Assembly: GCF_041075285.1 (NCBI RefSeq)
Contig: NZ_CP163512.1
Span: forward strand, 310,001 to 374,000
Reading direction: 5' to 3'
From: Providencia rettgeri
GTDB taxonomy: Bacteria; Pseudomonadota; Gammaproteobacteria; Enterobacterales; Enterobacteriaceae
DNA: 64,000 nt
The notes beneath the pieces are model-generated. The model was given only the letters and a program-made list of their open reading frames with translations, did no database searches and had not been told where the DNA came from. A program made the translations under genes and the position numbers. Position 1 is the first letter of the stretch. Each line of letters begins with the position of its first letter. Shown one piece after another: positions 24,047 through 33,891 of the stretch.

Positions 24047-26961
24047 GAGAGGGCCTTTTTAATTTTATCTACCGTAATAGGGAATTCATAAAAACGTTTC
24101 CCCGTCGCGTGGGTGAGGGCATTGCTGGTGGCGGGTAGGATAGGGATCATCCCCAATTCTGCCATGCCTTTTGGCGGTGAAGTTTCAGACAGCGGCGGTA
24201 AATAATCGATAGTTTGCTGCCAAACAGCTACGTCTTTTGCACGCGGCAGAACATAGCGGTTAAAGTTCCATGTACCATTACCCGGGCCATCGCCATACAG
24301 CGGAAGTTCTTCCATTAATGCATGTCCGATACCCATTGCTGTTCCCCCTTGAATTTGTCCTGAAACCAATTCAGGGACGATCATCGTACCGGGATCCATA
24401 ATCATATGATGGCGCATAACCTCCACTTCTCCCGTCATAGTATTGACGTTGAGTTCAACTAAGCAACATGCAGGAGTCACTGTGGTTGGATCCGCTTTAG
24501 CACGCTGGGTTGGTGGGTAATAAGCCATTTTACGTTTGATAAAGTGATAACCGCCCGTTGTCATCTGTTTCTTCAATTCATTAGGTGCACCATCACCGTA
24601 ACGTATGGATATGGCATCGAGAGGCAAGTTTTTTAACCCTACGGTTGGAATATCAAAATCAGCGCGTGCCCATTGCCAACTGGAATAGCCATGGACGGCG
24701 ATCCCGGTGATCAACCCCATTTCATGGGCGCGTTTGGCTAATATATTGAATGGAATAGGTTTCATACCGCCACCACCGATACCGTCAGGACCAACACGAA
24801 TATCTGAAAACTCAACATTTAAGCCATTGAATGCACCGCCTCCAGGACCTTCACTCCAAATACTTTTTGCCGCAGGCCATAAGGTGTTTTCCAGTAAGAA
24901 ACGCCCTGCTTGACGTGTGCCAAAACCGATATAGTAAACCCCACTGGATGAGCTCATATCTGGGATCAGCGCTGGTGTCCAATAAGGATCATTTTTGGCC
25001 AATTCATCTTGTTTTTTCTGATCTGCCCAACTGGTTTTTAACGGGAGTTCAGCAAACTCTGTGACACCAAATTCCACGACATCAGGGGCTTTACTCAGAG
25101 CTTGCCATACCATGACCTGTTGGGCAGTGGTTCCTCCTGTGCCAATTTCTTGCATACAGTGGCGCATGGTCAGTTTGCCATCGGCATCAAATTCAAGGGA
25201 AAGGATGGTGGGAACACCACTAGAGCCATACACCTGTTGAACTTGTGCAAAGCCAACGCCGTAAAGTTTCCCGGGATTTTTAGCCTCATATTCGGCCTTG
25301 TTTTTCTCTCGTTCGACCCATATTGGGTGTTTTTCGGCGAGATTTAGCATTTCCACATTACGCGGATCACCTGCAATGACACCGCCTTGAGTATTGGGGT
25401 AGCCTTCTAAAATGGCATTACGACGGCGCAATTCGATCGGGTCGATATTTAGGTTGTGGGCGATTTCATCCACCATCAATTCGGTTATCGCCATGGATTG
25501 TAACGAACCAAAACCGCGCATCGAACCGGCTTCCACAGCAGGTGTTGCCATGGCGAGTGCAGTTAAATCGGATTTTGGAAAATAGTAAATCGACTGCGCC
25601 CCGCGCACTGCAACATGGGAAACCGCAACGGATAAATTTTCACGACCCCCACCATTACAGTTATACGTGCCTTTTAATATATCGAATTTACCCGTTTTTT
25701 TATCACCAATAATGGTTACGTCCATCTCAATGGAATGGCGCTTCATACCCATTTGGAATTGTTCATAACGGTCATTAGCCATGCGAACAGGGAGTCCGTC
25801 CGCATAGAAACTGGCAACCAATGCATAGAATGGAAAAACCGAATAATCCTTTGAACCATAACCGACAGTGGAACCTGTCAATAAAATGATGTTTTCAACA
25901 GAAAAGTTTTTATTATTCTTCGATAATTCAGCTGCGGCATTGACTACGCCTGCGGGAGATTGCGTTGCCGTCAAAATGTGTAGGGTTTTTGTTTGTGCAT
26001 CATACCACGTGTTGCAGTTATCAGGCTCCATGGCACAAGGATCGATGGATTGGGAAAAACCGTGGCGCTCAAGGACAAATTTATCTGGGTTTTGGCGCGC
26101 AGCGGCAATTTCTTGCTCAATTTGCCGCGCGTAGTCCATGGCTCTTTCTTGCTTATCAGGATGTTGTTCGGCTTGATGTAGGGCTTGGATAAAGCCACCG
26201 CCACGATCTTTGCGGATAACGGGTGGAACGGTGATGGCATGTTTGGGGTCATAAGGAGGCCAAACAGGTGTGTTGCCATCAAAACCGCCTTTGATCCCTG
26301 AATCTTGGTAAGGAGAGAAGATTGAAGGGGAAAGTGGTGTTTCACCACCGATCCGCACATAACGCGCTGCGCCATAGTTGGCTGGCGGTTTAGGACCTGT
26401 GACGGCCCCGTATTTCACTGTGTTTGTCGCAAAGCGTAACATACGCTGAGCCGCACTGTATTTATCGAAGTCTTGATAAATTAAAATTGCAACGGGGTGG
26501 CCAATAATCGGGGCTGTTTCCCCTAATGGAACTAGCACATTGGTACCGTAAAATCCTTTACCCATTCCCGTATCTTGAGGAATATTTAGGCCGTCACGGA
26601 TCAGGTCTTCTTGCAAAACAACTCTATCTGGTTGCAAGTTTGGCCCTAATATTGAAATATCAATGCCTTCGAATGTTTTCTCAGCGTCAGTGGCTTTTAA
26701 CATAAAGGCATAACTTTGTTTTTTCGGCCAGCCGGGAATATCTTTGGCTCGGTAGTCTCGGGCAAAGTTTTTTCTACCTGTGACTTTTTCAACGCCATCC
26801 CAACGAAAGCGTGCTTTACCATTTTGCCCAATCCAATCAGTTTTTGCTGAGTCTGAGTCTAGCTCAACCGCAAGGGCAAAGGGAAGTTTCCCCACCATGA
26901 CGGCAATTCCTGCGATGGTGCCTAATTTAATAAAATTACGTCTAGAAATATGTCCCGTCAT
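24043..26961 (-). CDS. Tat-exported molybdopterin subunit of molybdenum hydroxylase 1 (IorB/NicB-like)
   Basis: This 972-residue catalytic subunit begins with a twin-arginine signal (S-R-R-N-F-I-K), so the folded enzyme is periplasmic. Family blocks are K-V-T-G-R-K-N-F-A-R-D-Y early, A-G-S-M-R-G-F-G-S-L-Q (Mo-cofactor loop), and the C-terminal G-M-A-E-L-G-M-I-P with the catalytic glutamate of xanthine-oxidase-type enzymes. Homologues use molybdopterin cytosine dinucleotide, consistent with mocA nearby. The substrate is unknown: aldehydes, N-heterocycles or purine-type rings are candidates. It is first in the operon, with promoter sequence in the 420 bases upstream. Confidence 0.88.
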   Translation of the reverse strand: MTGHISRRNFIKLGTIAGIAVMVGKLPFALAVELDSDSAKTDWIGQNGKARFRWDGVEKVTGRKNFARDYRAKDIPGWPKKQSYAFMLKATDAEKTFEGIDISILGPNLQPDRVVLQEDLIRDGLNIPQDTGMGKGFYGTNVLVPLGETAPIIGHPVAILIYQDFDKYSAAQRMLRFATNTVKYGAVTGPKPPANYGAARYVRIGGETPLSPSIFSPYQDSGIKGGFDGNTPVWPPYDPKHAITVPPVIRKDRGGGFIQALHQAEQHPDKQERAMDYARQIEQEIAAARQNPDKFVLERHGFSQSIDPCAMEPDNCNTWYDAQTKTLHILTATQSPAGVVNAAAELSKNNKNFSVENIILLTGSTVGYGSKDYSVFPFYALVASFYADGLPVRMANDRYEQFQMGMKRHSIEMDVTIIGDKKTGKFDILKGTYNCNGGGRENLSVAVSHVAVRGAQSIYYFPKSDLTALAMATPAVEAGSMRGFGSLQSMAITELMVDEIAHNLNIDPIELRRRNAILEGYPNTQGGVIAGDPRNVEMLNLAEKHPIWVEREKNKAEYEAKNPGKLYGVGFAQVQQVYGSSGVPTILSLEFDADGKLTMRHCMQEIGTGGTTAQQVMVWQALSKAPDVVEFGVTEFAELPLKTSWADQKKQDELAKNDPYWTPALIPDMSSSSGVYYIGFGTRQAGRFLLENTLWPAAKSIWSEGPGGGAFNGLNVEFSDIRVGPDGIGGGGMKPIPFNILAKRAHEMGLITGIAVHGYSSWQWARADFDIPTVGLKNLPLDAISIRYGDGAPNELKKQMTTGGYHFIKRKMAYYPPTQRAKADPTTVTPACCLVELNVNTMTGEVEVMRHHMIMDPGTMIVPELVSGQIQGGTAMGIGHALMEELPLYGDGPGNGTWNFNRYVLPRAKDVAVWQQTIDYLPPLSETSPPKGMAELGMIPILPATSNALTHATGKRFYEFPITVDKIKKALS

Positions 26962-27340
26962 TATGCACTCCTAAATTTTATTATTAGGGGGATTTACATT
27001 AGAGGCAGTGATAAAAAATGTGCTTATCTAATTAAATGTAAGATTATTTTATGACGAATAAATCAAATCATATTTAGATGATTAATATCTGATTACTCAA
27101 TAAGTTACATAAATAGTATGGGTATCTATAAAGGGTTATGACAAATGAGTAAAGGGGTTTATACAAGAAAGTGAATAATTTTGATAAAGTCATCTTAATG
27201 AGACAATTTCGAATAAAATCGCTACTTAAGATTAAGGTTTATTAAGAGGATTAATAGGGTTTTAATTATCGTTAAATAAAAGGGATGTATAATTTAATAT
27301 ATAACAATTCTATTTTTGACGAATTAATGAAATGAAAAAA
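26962..27340. other. AT-rich promoter region between the two Mo-hydroxylase operons
   Basis: These 379 bases carry the promoter of operon 1 (minus strand) and the 3' end of operon 2. They are more than 70 percent A+T by eye with many TTAAT and AATTA words, typical of a nucleoid-silenced (H-NS bound) upstream region. No ORF or clear operator was found. Confidence 0.5.
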
Positions 27341-27371
27341 CCAGACTGATTAACAAATATGATCAGTCTGG
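27341..27371 (-). terminator. Terminator of Mo-hydroxylase operon 2
   Basis: CCAGACTGAT (27341-27350) pairs with ATCAGTCTGG (27362-27371) around an 11-base loop. A6 on the left reads as U6 on the minus strand. It lies 13 bases past the stop of the second cytochrome gene. Confidence 0.8.
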
Positions 27372-27383
27372 CTTTTTCAAGGG

Positions 27384-28619
27384 TTATTGGCGTAAGGCTT
27401 TGATGTGCTCTGGTGTCACATCGGCAGGTTGCCCACCCCATTCCACGCGCAAGAAATTGACGAGTTCACTGATTTGTTGGTCGCTCAGTTTATTGGCGAA
27501 GCCTGGCATACTCTGTAGGCTTTGGTTATTCGGAAATTGTTGCTCTGGTAACCCATCCAAGATGGTGTTGATCAGATTGGTGCTATCTGCATTTCGTAAT
27601 GTCGAATTGCCTTTCATCGCAACAGCGACATTGGGTTTACCACTACCGTCATATGAATGACAACCTGAGCATGTTTCTAAATACACTTGGCGACCTTGGG
27701 CGTTACCTTCACCCATTTTTAAGGGTAATGTTGCCGGAGGGTTATCACCCATCAGGTAAGTGGCGATTGCGCTATTATCTTCAGGGGTTAAGTGTTGTGA
27801 ACTGAGGTAGATCACTGGGTGCATATCACTGTAGGCTGAGCCTTGTGGGGCGATGCCAGTCATAAAAAATTGCTGTAAATCGGCTTTCGTCCAGCCTCTT
27901 GCCGCCAGCGCTTGTGGCGTAATATCCGGCGCAATAAAGCGTCCTAATGCCCCTCCTTTCATAAAGTTATCTAAATCCATTTCACCCAATTTGCCCCTTG
28001 GTGTGTGGCATTCTGCGCAGTGTTCCAATACGTTAACTAAATATTTTCCACGCAACCATTCAGGGGAACTGCCTTGAGAGACATCAGGAAGCGGTTTGTC
28101 ATTGAAAAATAGTAAATTCCAACCAATCATCGCCATACGTTGGTTTAGCGGGAAAGGGAGTGAATTTTCAGGGGGGGCGACATCCACAGCAGGGCGGCTC
28201 ATCAGATAACTGTAAATGGCATCAGAATCTTCCCGCGTTATCCCTTTATAAGAGGTATAAGGCATCGCAGGATAAAGGTGCTTACTTGGCGGTGAGATCC
28301 CTTGAGTCAGCGCTTTATAAAAATCATCTTTTGTCCAACGACCAATCCCGAAATCGGCAGAAGGGGTTAGGTTACTGCTGTAAATGATCCCAAAAGGTGT
28401 ATCAAGGGGGAAACCGCCCGCAAGTGGCGCGCCGTTGGTGCTGGTATGGCAGGCTGCACAGTCACTGGCAAGGGTGAGGTATCGCCCCCGTTCAATTTCT
28501 TGAGGTGTGGCTGTGACTTTTTGTACAGGGCCGTCAAGTGTACGGCTTTCATACCAATAAAGCACTGCCCAAACGACAATGATAATTGCGATAAGCCATA
28601 AAATGATTTTTTTGATCAT
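27384..28619 (-). CDS. Three-haem cytochrome c subunit of molybdenum hydroxylase 2
   Basis: The 411-residue paralogue of the 22152 cytochrome has an N-terminal membrane helix (I-I-L-W-L-I-A-I-I-I-V-V-W-A) and three CXXCH sites: C-A-A-C-H, C-A-E-C-H and C-S-G-C-H. The domains match cytochrome subunits of periplasmic alcohol/aldehyde-type dehydrogenases. It should link the enzyme to ubiquinone. The start overlaps the [2Fe-2S] gene stop by four bases, so the operon is tightly packed. It is followed by a strong terminator. Identity to the first copy is moderate by eye, so the duplication is old. Confidence 0.85.
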   Translation of the reverse strand: MIKKIILWLIAIIIVVWAVLYWYESRTLDGPVQKVTATPQEIERGRYLTLASDCAACHTSTNGAPLAGGFPLDTPFGIIYSSNLTPSADFGIGRWTKDDFYKALTQGISPPSKHLYPAMPYTSYKGITREDSDAIYSYLMSRPAVDVAPPENSLPFPLNQRMAMIGWNLLFFNDKPLPDVSQGSSPEWLRGKYLVNVLEHCAECHTPRGKLGEMDLDNFMKGGALGRFIAPDITPQALAARGWTKADLQQFFMTGIAPQGSAYSDMHPVIYLSSQHLTPEDNSAIATYLMGDNPPATLPLKMGEGNAQGRQVYLETCSGCHSYDGSGKPNVAVAMKGNSTLRNADSTNLINTILDGLPEQQFPNNQSLQSMPGFANKLSDQQISELVNFLRVEWGGQPADVTPEHIKALRQ

Positions 28620-29167
28620 TTGATTGCCTCCTTGATAAGCCCCGGAGTTGCAAGAACAACCTCACGTACCGCTTGGTAGTAACGAACATAACCGGTACAA
28701 CGACAAATATGGTTATTCAACGCTTGTTTAATGGCTTCTTCCAACTCTTCCTCTTTAATCGGATTACGCTGAAGCTCTTCAATAAAAATGGTAGCGGCAT
28801 TGACAAATCCGGGGGTGCAATAGCCACATTGGAAACTAAAGTTTTCGATAAAGGCTTGTTGCACGGGGGATAATTTAACATCCCCATTTTCTTCTTTGGT
28901 GGCAGCACCTTCGATAGTGCGAATACTTTTGTTGTTAAAAAAGTGAGCGCCAGTAATGCAGGTGCGGATTTCTTCACTGGTGCCTGAAGGGTGGTCTAAG
29001 ATCACAACGCAGGCGTGGCAAATACCTTGACCACAACCAAGACGCGAACCGGTTAAATCGACATATTCATGAAGAAAATCAATCATCATGAGGCCTTCAG
29101 GTATGTCCATCGGTCCATAAGATTGACCATTAATGGTTAAAGTCAGCGGAAGGTAGTTTAAGCTCAT
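28616..29167 (-). CDS. [2Fe-2S] subunit of molybdenum hydroxylase 2
   Basis: The 183-residue small subunit parallels the 23480 gene closely: G-C-G-Q-G-I-C-H-A-C for the first cluster, C-G-Y-C-T-P-G-F with C-R-C-T-G-Y for the second, and the same extra C-I-T-G-A-H segment. No signal peptide is present. It overlaps both neighbours by four bases (29164-29167 and 28616-28619), showing a single co-translated unit. Compared with copy 1 the C-terminus extends to A-I-K. Its role is to relay electrons from the molybdenum centre to the cytochrome. Confidence 0.9.
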   Translation of the reverse strand: MSLNYLPLTLTINGQSYGPMDIPEGLMMIDFLHEYVDLTGSRLGCGQGICHACVVILDHPSGTSEEIRTCITGAHFFNNKSIRTIEGAATKEENGDVKLSPVQQAFIENFSFQCGYCTPGFVNAATIFIEELQRNPIKEEELEEAIKQALNNHICRCTGYVRYYQAVREVVLATPGLIKEAIK

Positions 29168-31959
29168 GATAATACCTCTAGAATATCTTTAGCGCGCACA
29201 GGCAGGTGCAAGAAATGGTGACCAGTCGCATCAGCGATAGCATTGACGATAGATGAAACCACAGGGATCATCACAACCTCAGCAACCCCTTTGGGCGGGT
29301 CGGTTTCTGAGAGCCCTGGCAGAATTTCACTGGTCTGTTGCCAAACAGCAACGTCACTGGCGAGGGGAAGATGGTAACGGTTGAAGTTCCATGTTCCATT
29401 ACCAGGGCCGTCTTCATACAGCGGTAAATATTCATGGAGGGCATGGCCGATACCCATAGCCAGACCACCTTGGATTTGCCCCGATACCAGTTGCGGAACA
29501 ATGAGGTTACCGCACTCCACAACCGAGTGGTGGTTGAGTAATTCCACGTGTCCTGTCGCTTTATCGATGGACAATTCTGTGACAGTTGCCACCGCGCTGT
29601 AGTAGGTTACACCCGCATTGTTTCTTTGTGTATCAGGGTAATAGGCTTTTTCACGATGGTAAACTTGGTAATCATTTTCGGCAAAACGTAAAGCGAGCCC
29701 GTCTACCGGTAAACGGCGCATTTCTCCTTGAATATGAAAATCAGCTTCAGCCCATTGCCAACGGTTAAATACGTGGCTAACAGCGCCAGTTAAACCGCCC
29801 ATTTCAAATGTGCGCTCGATTAACCGCGGTAAACTAAGCACTTCTAACCCATCAGCAGTCAACCCTTCAGCGACCCAGCGGGCGTCTTCGCGACGTACGA
29901 CTAATGGTGCTGCTTGCCCTCCACCAATGCCTTCTTGCCAAATTGACATTGCAGCTGGCCACAAGCCGTATTCGAATACTAACCGTGCAGCTTCTTCTGT
30001 ACTGTGTGTAAAATAGTATGCGGAGTTACTGGCACTTGATGGAGAACAATAATTGGGGGTCCAAAGTGGGTTTTGTGCTAAACGGTTTTGTTCTTCCTGT
30101 GACATGGCAAATGGGTTGCCCGTTGATATCATCGGTAACATTGACCAATCAGTGACGGAAAAGTGGGCGAGCTCAGCAGGTTTTCCGAGCCATTTGGCAC
30201 AAACCACGGCTTGAGAGGTGGACATCCCTGTGCCCATTTCAGCGCCACTGTGGTAAATCGCAATTTTACCTTCACGAGTGAGCTCAACTCGGGCAAATGA
30301 GGATTCAGCCCCCGTCCCAAAGTCTTTTTGCACACAGGAAATACCCGTACCAAATAATTTCCCGCTATTTTGGGCTTCATAATCGGCTTTACGTTTGGCT
30401 CTTTCTGTCCACATCGGGTGCGCAGCACAACGTGTTAAGACTTCATCAGCACGGATAGCACCGGCTGGGATTGCGCCTTGGGTATTTTTCATCCCGGATT
30501 TAATTAAGTTTTTCAATCTAAACTCAATGGGATCAGCCTTGAGTAACTTGGCGGCTTCTTCCATTAACATATCTGTCGCCGCCATGGCTTGGAGTGTGCC
30601 ATAACCTCGGGCAGAGCCTGCATCTACCGCCCGTGATGCAATTCCCACAGCGTAGAGATCACTCCGAGGAATATAGTAAATAGCCTGTGCCCCCGTGGCT
30701 CCCACCATCACAACGGAGGGGGTAAAGTTGCAGCGACCGCCGCCATCGCCAATGAATGAGGCGCTTAGTGCTTCAATTTTATGTGTTTTTTTATTGACAG
30801 CTAATGTGTAATCCATGTCGAAGGCATGGCGTTTGAGGCTGGACTGGAATTGCTCGTAGCGGTCATTTGCGAGACGAATAGGTACGCCGTTGCCATATAG
30901 CGTAGCCATTGCGCCATAATAAGGGAATGGGCTGTGATCTTTCGAACCATAACCTACTGTAAAACAAGGGTGTAGGAAAATTTGCTTAATTGGAAATGTT
31001 GATTTTGCCAACATTTCAGGTAACGATGCGGCAACTTCTTGGGGTGATTGCGTTGGGATCACGAGGTGGAATGATTGGGTCTTTTCATCATACCAACCAT
31101 TGGCGTTGTCTGGTTCTAATGCAGAAGTATCAATGGATTGAGAGAAATATTTGCGCTTAATCACCAACCAATCATCAGGTGGGTTTTCCAATTGTTTTGC
31201 CAGCGCATCGGCAAAAAACATCCCTTCTTCATCCAATTTTCCCCCCTCACGACCTTCTGGCCATACGGGAAGGTGTTTTTTCATTCCGATGGGCGAAATA
31301 GGCATATCTTTCATGCTGGAGTAAATATCAGGGTCGTAAGGGTTTTCGCTACCAATACGCACGCCACGATAGGTGCCCCAAGGGTCACGTTCTAATGGTC
31401 CAGTGAATGCGCCATATTGAATAATATCATCATGAAATTTAAGTGTTTCTTTGGCAAAACGGAATTTTGCAAAGTCATGGTAAATAAGTAGGGCTACGGC
31501 TTGACCTAAATAAGCGGGGGTTTTTCCTTCAGGAAGAAGTAGGTCTTCACCGTAAAATTCAGGGAAGGCGACGCCGTCTTTCTCCAGATCACGAGCAGTG
31601 ACAATACGATCTGGCATTAGACCATCACTGAGCCTTTCAAGATTAAAACCTTGATAAATTTTATCTGCCTGAGTCACTCTGAGTAAAAATGCGTGACCTT
31701 GCTGCTTAGGCCAGTGAGGAATATCCCGAGCACGAATATCTCTGGCGAAAACTTTCTCACCTTGTACTTTAGAAAAGGCATCAATACGGAATTTGATTCG
31801 TTTATCAACGGGGTTCCAATCCGCAGGTTGAAGGATTTTTTCCTCAAATAGCACGTCAAAAGCGCGGCTATACAAAGGGGCGAGATATACTGAAATCCCA
31901 GCAATAACGGCACATTTTAGAAAGTGTCTGCGGGAGAGTTCGACATTGCTTTTGCTCAT
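29164..31959 (-). CDS. Tat-exported molybdopterin subunit of molybdenum hydroxylase 2
   Basis: The 931-residue catalytic subunit has a twin-arginine signal (S-R-R-H-F-L-K). Landmarks shared with copy 1 include K-V-Q-G-E-K-V-F-A-R-D-I, P-W-P for substrate-side loops, A-G-S-A-R-G-Y-G-T-L-Q, and the C-terminal G-V-A-E-V-V-M-I-P with the catalytic glutamate. Copy 1 has G-F-G and L-G-M where this one has G-Y-G and V-V-M, so the pockets may differ and the enzymes may act on different substrates. It is first gene of operon 2 and divergent from mocA-xdhC across about 190 AT-rich bases. Confidence 0.88.
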   Translation of the reverse strand: MSKSNVELSRRHFLKCAVIAGISVYLAPLYSRAFDVLFEEKILQPADWNPVDKRIKFRIDAFSKVQGEKVFARDIRARDIPHWPKQQGHAFLLRVTQADKIYQGFNLERLSDGLMPDRIVTARDLEKDGVAFPEFYGEDLLLPEGKTPAYLGQAVALLIYHDFAKFRFAKETLKFHDDIIQYGAFTGPLERDPWGTYRGVRIGSENPYDPDIYSSMKDMPISPIGMKKHLPVWPEGREGGKLDEEGMFFADALAKQLENPPDDWLVIKRKYFSQSIDTSALEPDNANGWYDEKTQSFHLVIPTQSPQEVAASLPEMLAKSTFPIKQIFLHPCFTVGYGSKDHSPFPYYGAMATLYGNGVPIRLANDRYEQFQSSLKRHAFDMDYTLAVNKKTHKIEALSASFIGDGGGRCNFTPSVVMVGATGAQAIYYIPRSDLYAVGIASRAVDAGSARGYGTLQAMAATDMLMEEAAKLLKADPIEFRLKNLIKSGMKNTQGAIPAGAIRADEVLTRCAAHPMWTERAKRKADYEAQNSGKLFGTGISCVQKDFGTGAESSFARVELTREGKIAIYHSGAEMGTGMSTSQAVVCAKWLGKPAELAHFSVTDWSMLPMISTGNPFAMSQEEQNRLAQNPLWTPNYCSPSSASNSAYYFTHSTEEAARLVFEYGLWPAAMSIWQEGIGGGQAAPLVVRREDARWVAEGLTADGLEVLSLPRLIERTFEMGGLTGAVSHVFNRWQWAEADFHIQGEMRRLPVDGLALRFAENDYQVYHREKAYYPDTQRNNAGVTYYSAVATVTELSIDKATGHVELLNHHSVVECGNLIVPQLVSGQIQGGLAMGIGHALHEYLPLYEDGPGNGTWNFNRYHLPLASDVAVWQQTSEILPGLSETDPPKGVAEVVMIPVVSSIVNAIADATGHHFLHLPVRAKDILEVLS

Positions 31960-32153
31960 AATAAACCCTTACACTTATTATACTACATGTATATTGTTTT
32001 ATTTATCATCACTCTGAAAAGTATTAAATAGTAATTCAAATATTGTCCAAATATGAATGAAAAGCAAATTAGTATAAATATTAACTTGTTATCTTATTGA
32101 ATATCCTTTATCAATAAAAGTATATATAAATATATTGATGAATAATTAACATT

Positions 32154-32717
32154 ATGAATATTGGCATATTAATATTAGCCGCAGGTCACAGTCAGCGATT
32201 CCAAAAGGCGGGCGGAAAAGGCAGTAAATTAAATTTACGATTAGATGAGCGAACTGTTTTTGAAAAAACACTCTTAAATTCAATAGGAAGCGGGCTTTCT
32301 GTTCATGTGGTGACGCGCACAGATAATCTGGGAGTGATTCATACTTGCTTACAATTTAATATACCATTCTCATTGTTGGATAGTAATGGATTAGGTGAAT
32401 CTATTGCAATGGGGGTTAAAAACACATCTTATTTAGATGGTTGGCTAATTCATTTGGCAGATATGCCTTACATAAATAGCGAGTTATTTATAGCAATTGC
32501 GGATAAATTAAAACAACATTCATTAGTGAGACCAGTCTATAATAGACAGCCAGGTCACCCTGTGGGAATTTCTGCCAAATATTATTTAGACTTAATTCAA
32601 TTAACCGGGGATGAAGGGGCAAAATCAATATTAAGTCACCATTTTGTTTATGAGTTAGCGATAAATGATCAAAGTGTTATTAAAGATATTGATTATCCAA
32701 TAATTGATAATGAATAG
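32154..32717 (+). CDS. mocA: Molybdenum cofactor cytidylyltransferase (MocA-like)
   Basis: This 187-residue nucleotidyltransferase has the MobA/MocA fold: I-L-I-L-A-A-G-H-S-Q-R-F at the start (NTP loop), a lysine in G-S-K-L-N, L-A-D-M-P-Y-I near residue 103 (metal site), and P-G-H-P-V-G near residue 138, the marker of the cytidylyl/MocA branch. It converts Mo-molybdopterin and CTP to molybdopterin cytosine dinucleotide, the cofactor of xanthine-oxidase-type periplasmic enzymes. It is divergent from hydroxylase operon 2 and 8 bases before xdhC, so it serves both paralogous enzymes. Confidence 0.85.
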   Translation: MNIGILILAAGHSQRFQKAGGKGSKLNLRLDERTVFEKTLLNSIGSGLSVHVVTRTDNLGVIHTCLQFNIPFSLLDSNGLGESIAMGVKNTSYLDGWLIHLADMPYINSELFIAIADKLKQHSLVRPVYNRQPGHPVGISAKYYLDLIQLTGDEGAKSILSHHFVYELAINDQSVIKDIDYPIIDNE

Positions 32718-32725
32718 GAGCATGT

Positions 32726-33736
32726 ATGCTGCGTGAAGATGTTTTTGTTATCTCTCAAGCCCTTTCTTGGATAAAAGAACAACCCATTTGGTTGTGTACG
32801 GTATTGAGTACCTATGGTTCTTCTCCTCGTAGTCCTGGGTCTTTGCTTGTTGCCAAAGCAGATGGTCAGTATGTTGGGTCTTTATCTGGCGGTTGTATTG
32901 AAGAAGATTTTATTCAGCGAATACAACATGGGGAATACCTTAAGAGTAGCCAAATTATTCGTTACGGTCGCGGTGGATTAGATGCAAAGGTGAATTTACC
33001 TTGTGATGGAAGTTTGGATGTTTTAATCGAATATCTACCTAATAGTGTCGAAAGTACCGATTATCTAACTGAAATACATCAAGCACTATTGGGGTATACT
33101 GCAATTAATAAAAAAATCACTTTGCCATTTCGTGGTGAAATTAGCACGGTTAAAAATCAACAAACCCCGACTCAAATAGAGCGAGTGGGTGATGATATTC
33201 AATTTTATATTGCAGCACCGCCCCGGTTAATTATTGCGGGGATCTCGAATGTGGGAATTTACTGTGCGAATTTCGCCGCAACATTGGGGTTTGAGGTCAT
33301 TATTTGTGAACATAGAGAGGATGAATTAGCGCGTTTTTCTGGGCAACTTTCTAGCCAATTTGAGGTGGTTAAATTATTTCCTGCACGCTATTTAGAATCC
33401 CAAAACTGCACACCAAACACCGCCATTGTCTCTTTAACCCATGATCCCCGTATTGATGACCTGACACTCATGGAGGCTGTGAATACACCTGCATTTTATA
33501 TTGGTGCTATGGGATCTAGTCGAACAAGCGCACGTCGGCGTGAACGGTTAGCAGAATCGGGAGGCATGTCGCTGGCGGAGATAGAGCGTATTCATGCACC
33601 TATAGGGATCCCTATTGGCAGTAAAACCCCGCCTGAAATTGCATTAGCCATTATGGCTGATATTGTTGCGTATAAAAACGGTGTGAAAAGTCAAAATAAG
33701 CAGCAAGAAAATGGCCATTTAACCGTAGTGAATTAG
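32726..33736 (+). CDS. XdhC-family molybdenum hydroxylase maturation factor
   Basis: The 336-residue protein has the XdhC/CoxI N-terminal domain with S-G-G-C-I-E-E-D-F near residue 51, and a C-terminal Rossmann domain starting P-P-R-L-I-I-A-G-I-S-N-V-G. Its final block is G-A-M-G-S-S-R-T-S-A-R-R-R-E-R-L. Such proteins bind the molybdenum cofactor, protect it during sulfuration and insert it into the apoenzyme. It follows mocA with an AGGAGC ribosome site and is in the same transcript. A MITE-like repeat begins 35 bases after its stop. Confidence 0.88.
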   Translation: MLREDVFVISQALSWIKEQPIWLCTVLSTYGSSPRSPGSLLVAKADGQYVGSLSGGCIEEDFIQRIQHGEYLKSSQIIRYGRGGLDAKVNLPCDGSLDVLIEYLPNSVESTDYLTEIHQALLGYTAINKKITLPFRGEISTVKNQQTPTQIERVGDDIQFYIAAPPRLIIAGISNVGIYCANFAATLGFEVIICEHREDELARFSGQLSSQFEVVKLFPARYLESQNCTPNTAIVSLTHDPRIDDLTLMEAVNTPAFYIGAMGSSRTSARRRERLAESGGMSLAEIERIHAPIGIPIGSKTPPEIALAIMADIVAYKNGVKSQNKQQENGHLTVVN

Positions 33737-33770
33737 TCGGTGATAAGTCTAAACAGGGCGGTAAATATTC

Positions 33771-33868
33771 TAGGGGCTGTTGATTTTTACCGCTAAAAAG
33801 GTCAAAAAACAATCCTAAAATGGCTGTAATTCGAATAGAAATTGACCATCAAAAATAAACAGCCCCTA
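33771..33868. repeat. MITE-like palindromic repeat, copy 1 (98 bp)
   Basis: The ends are TAGGGGCTGTT (left) and AACAGCCCCTA (right), exact inverted repeats. The inside pairs further through GGTCAA words and an ATTCGAAT block. Copy 2 at 37865-37974 has the same ends and internal words, and a half copy lies at 38359-38406. No ORF lies inside. Confidence 0.75.
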
Positions 33869-33891
33869 GCCCTGTCTAGGAATAGCCGATA

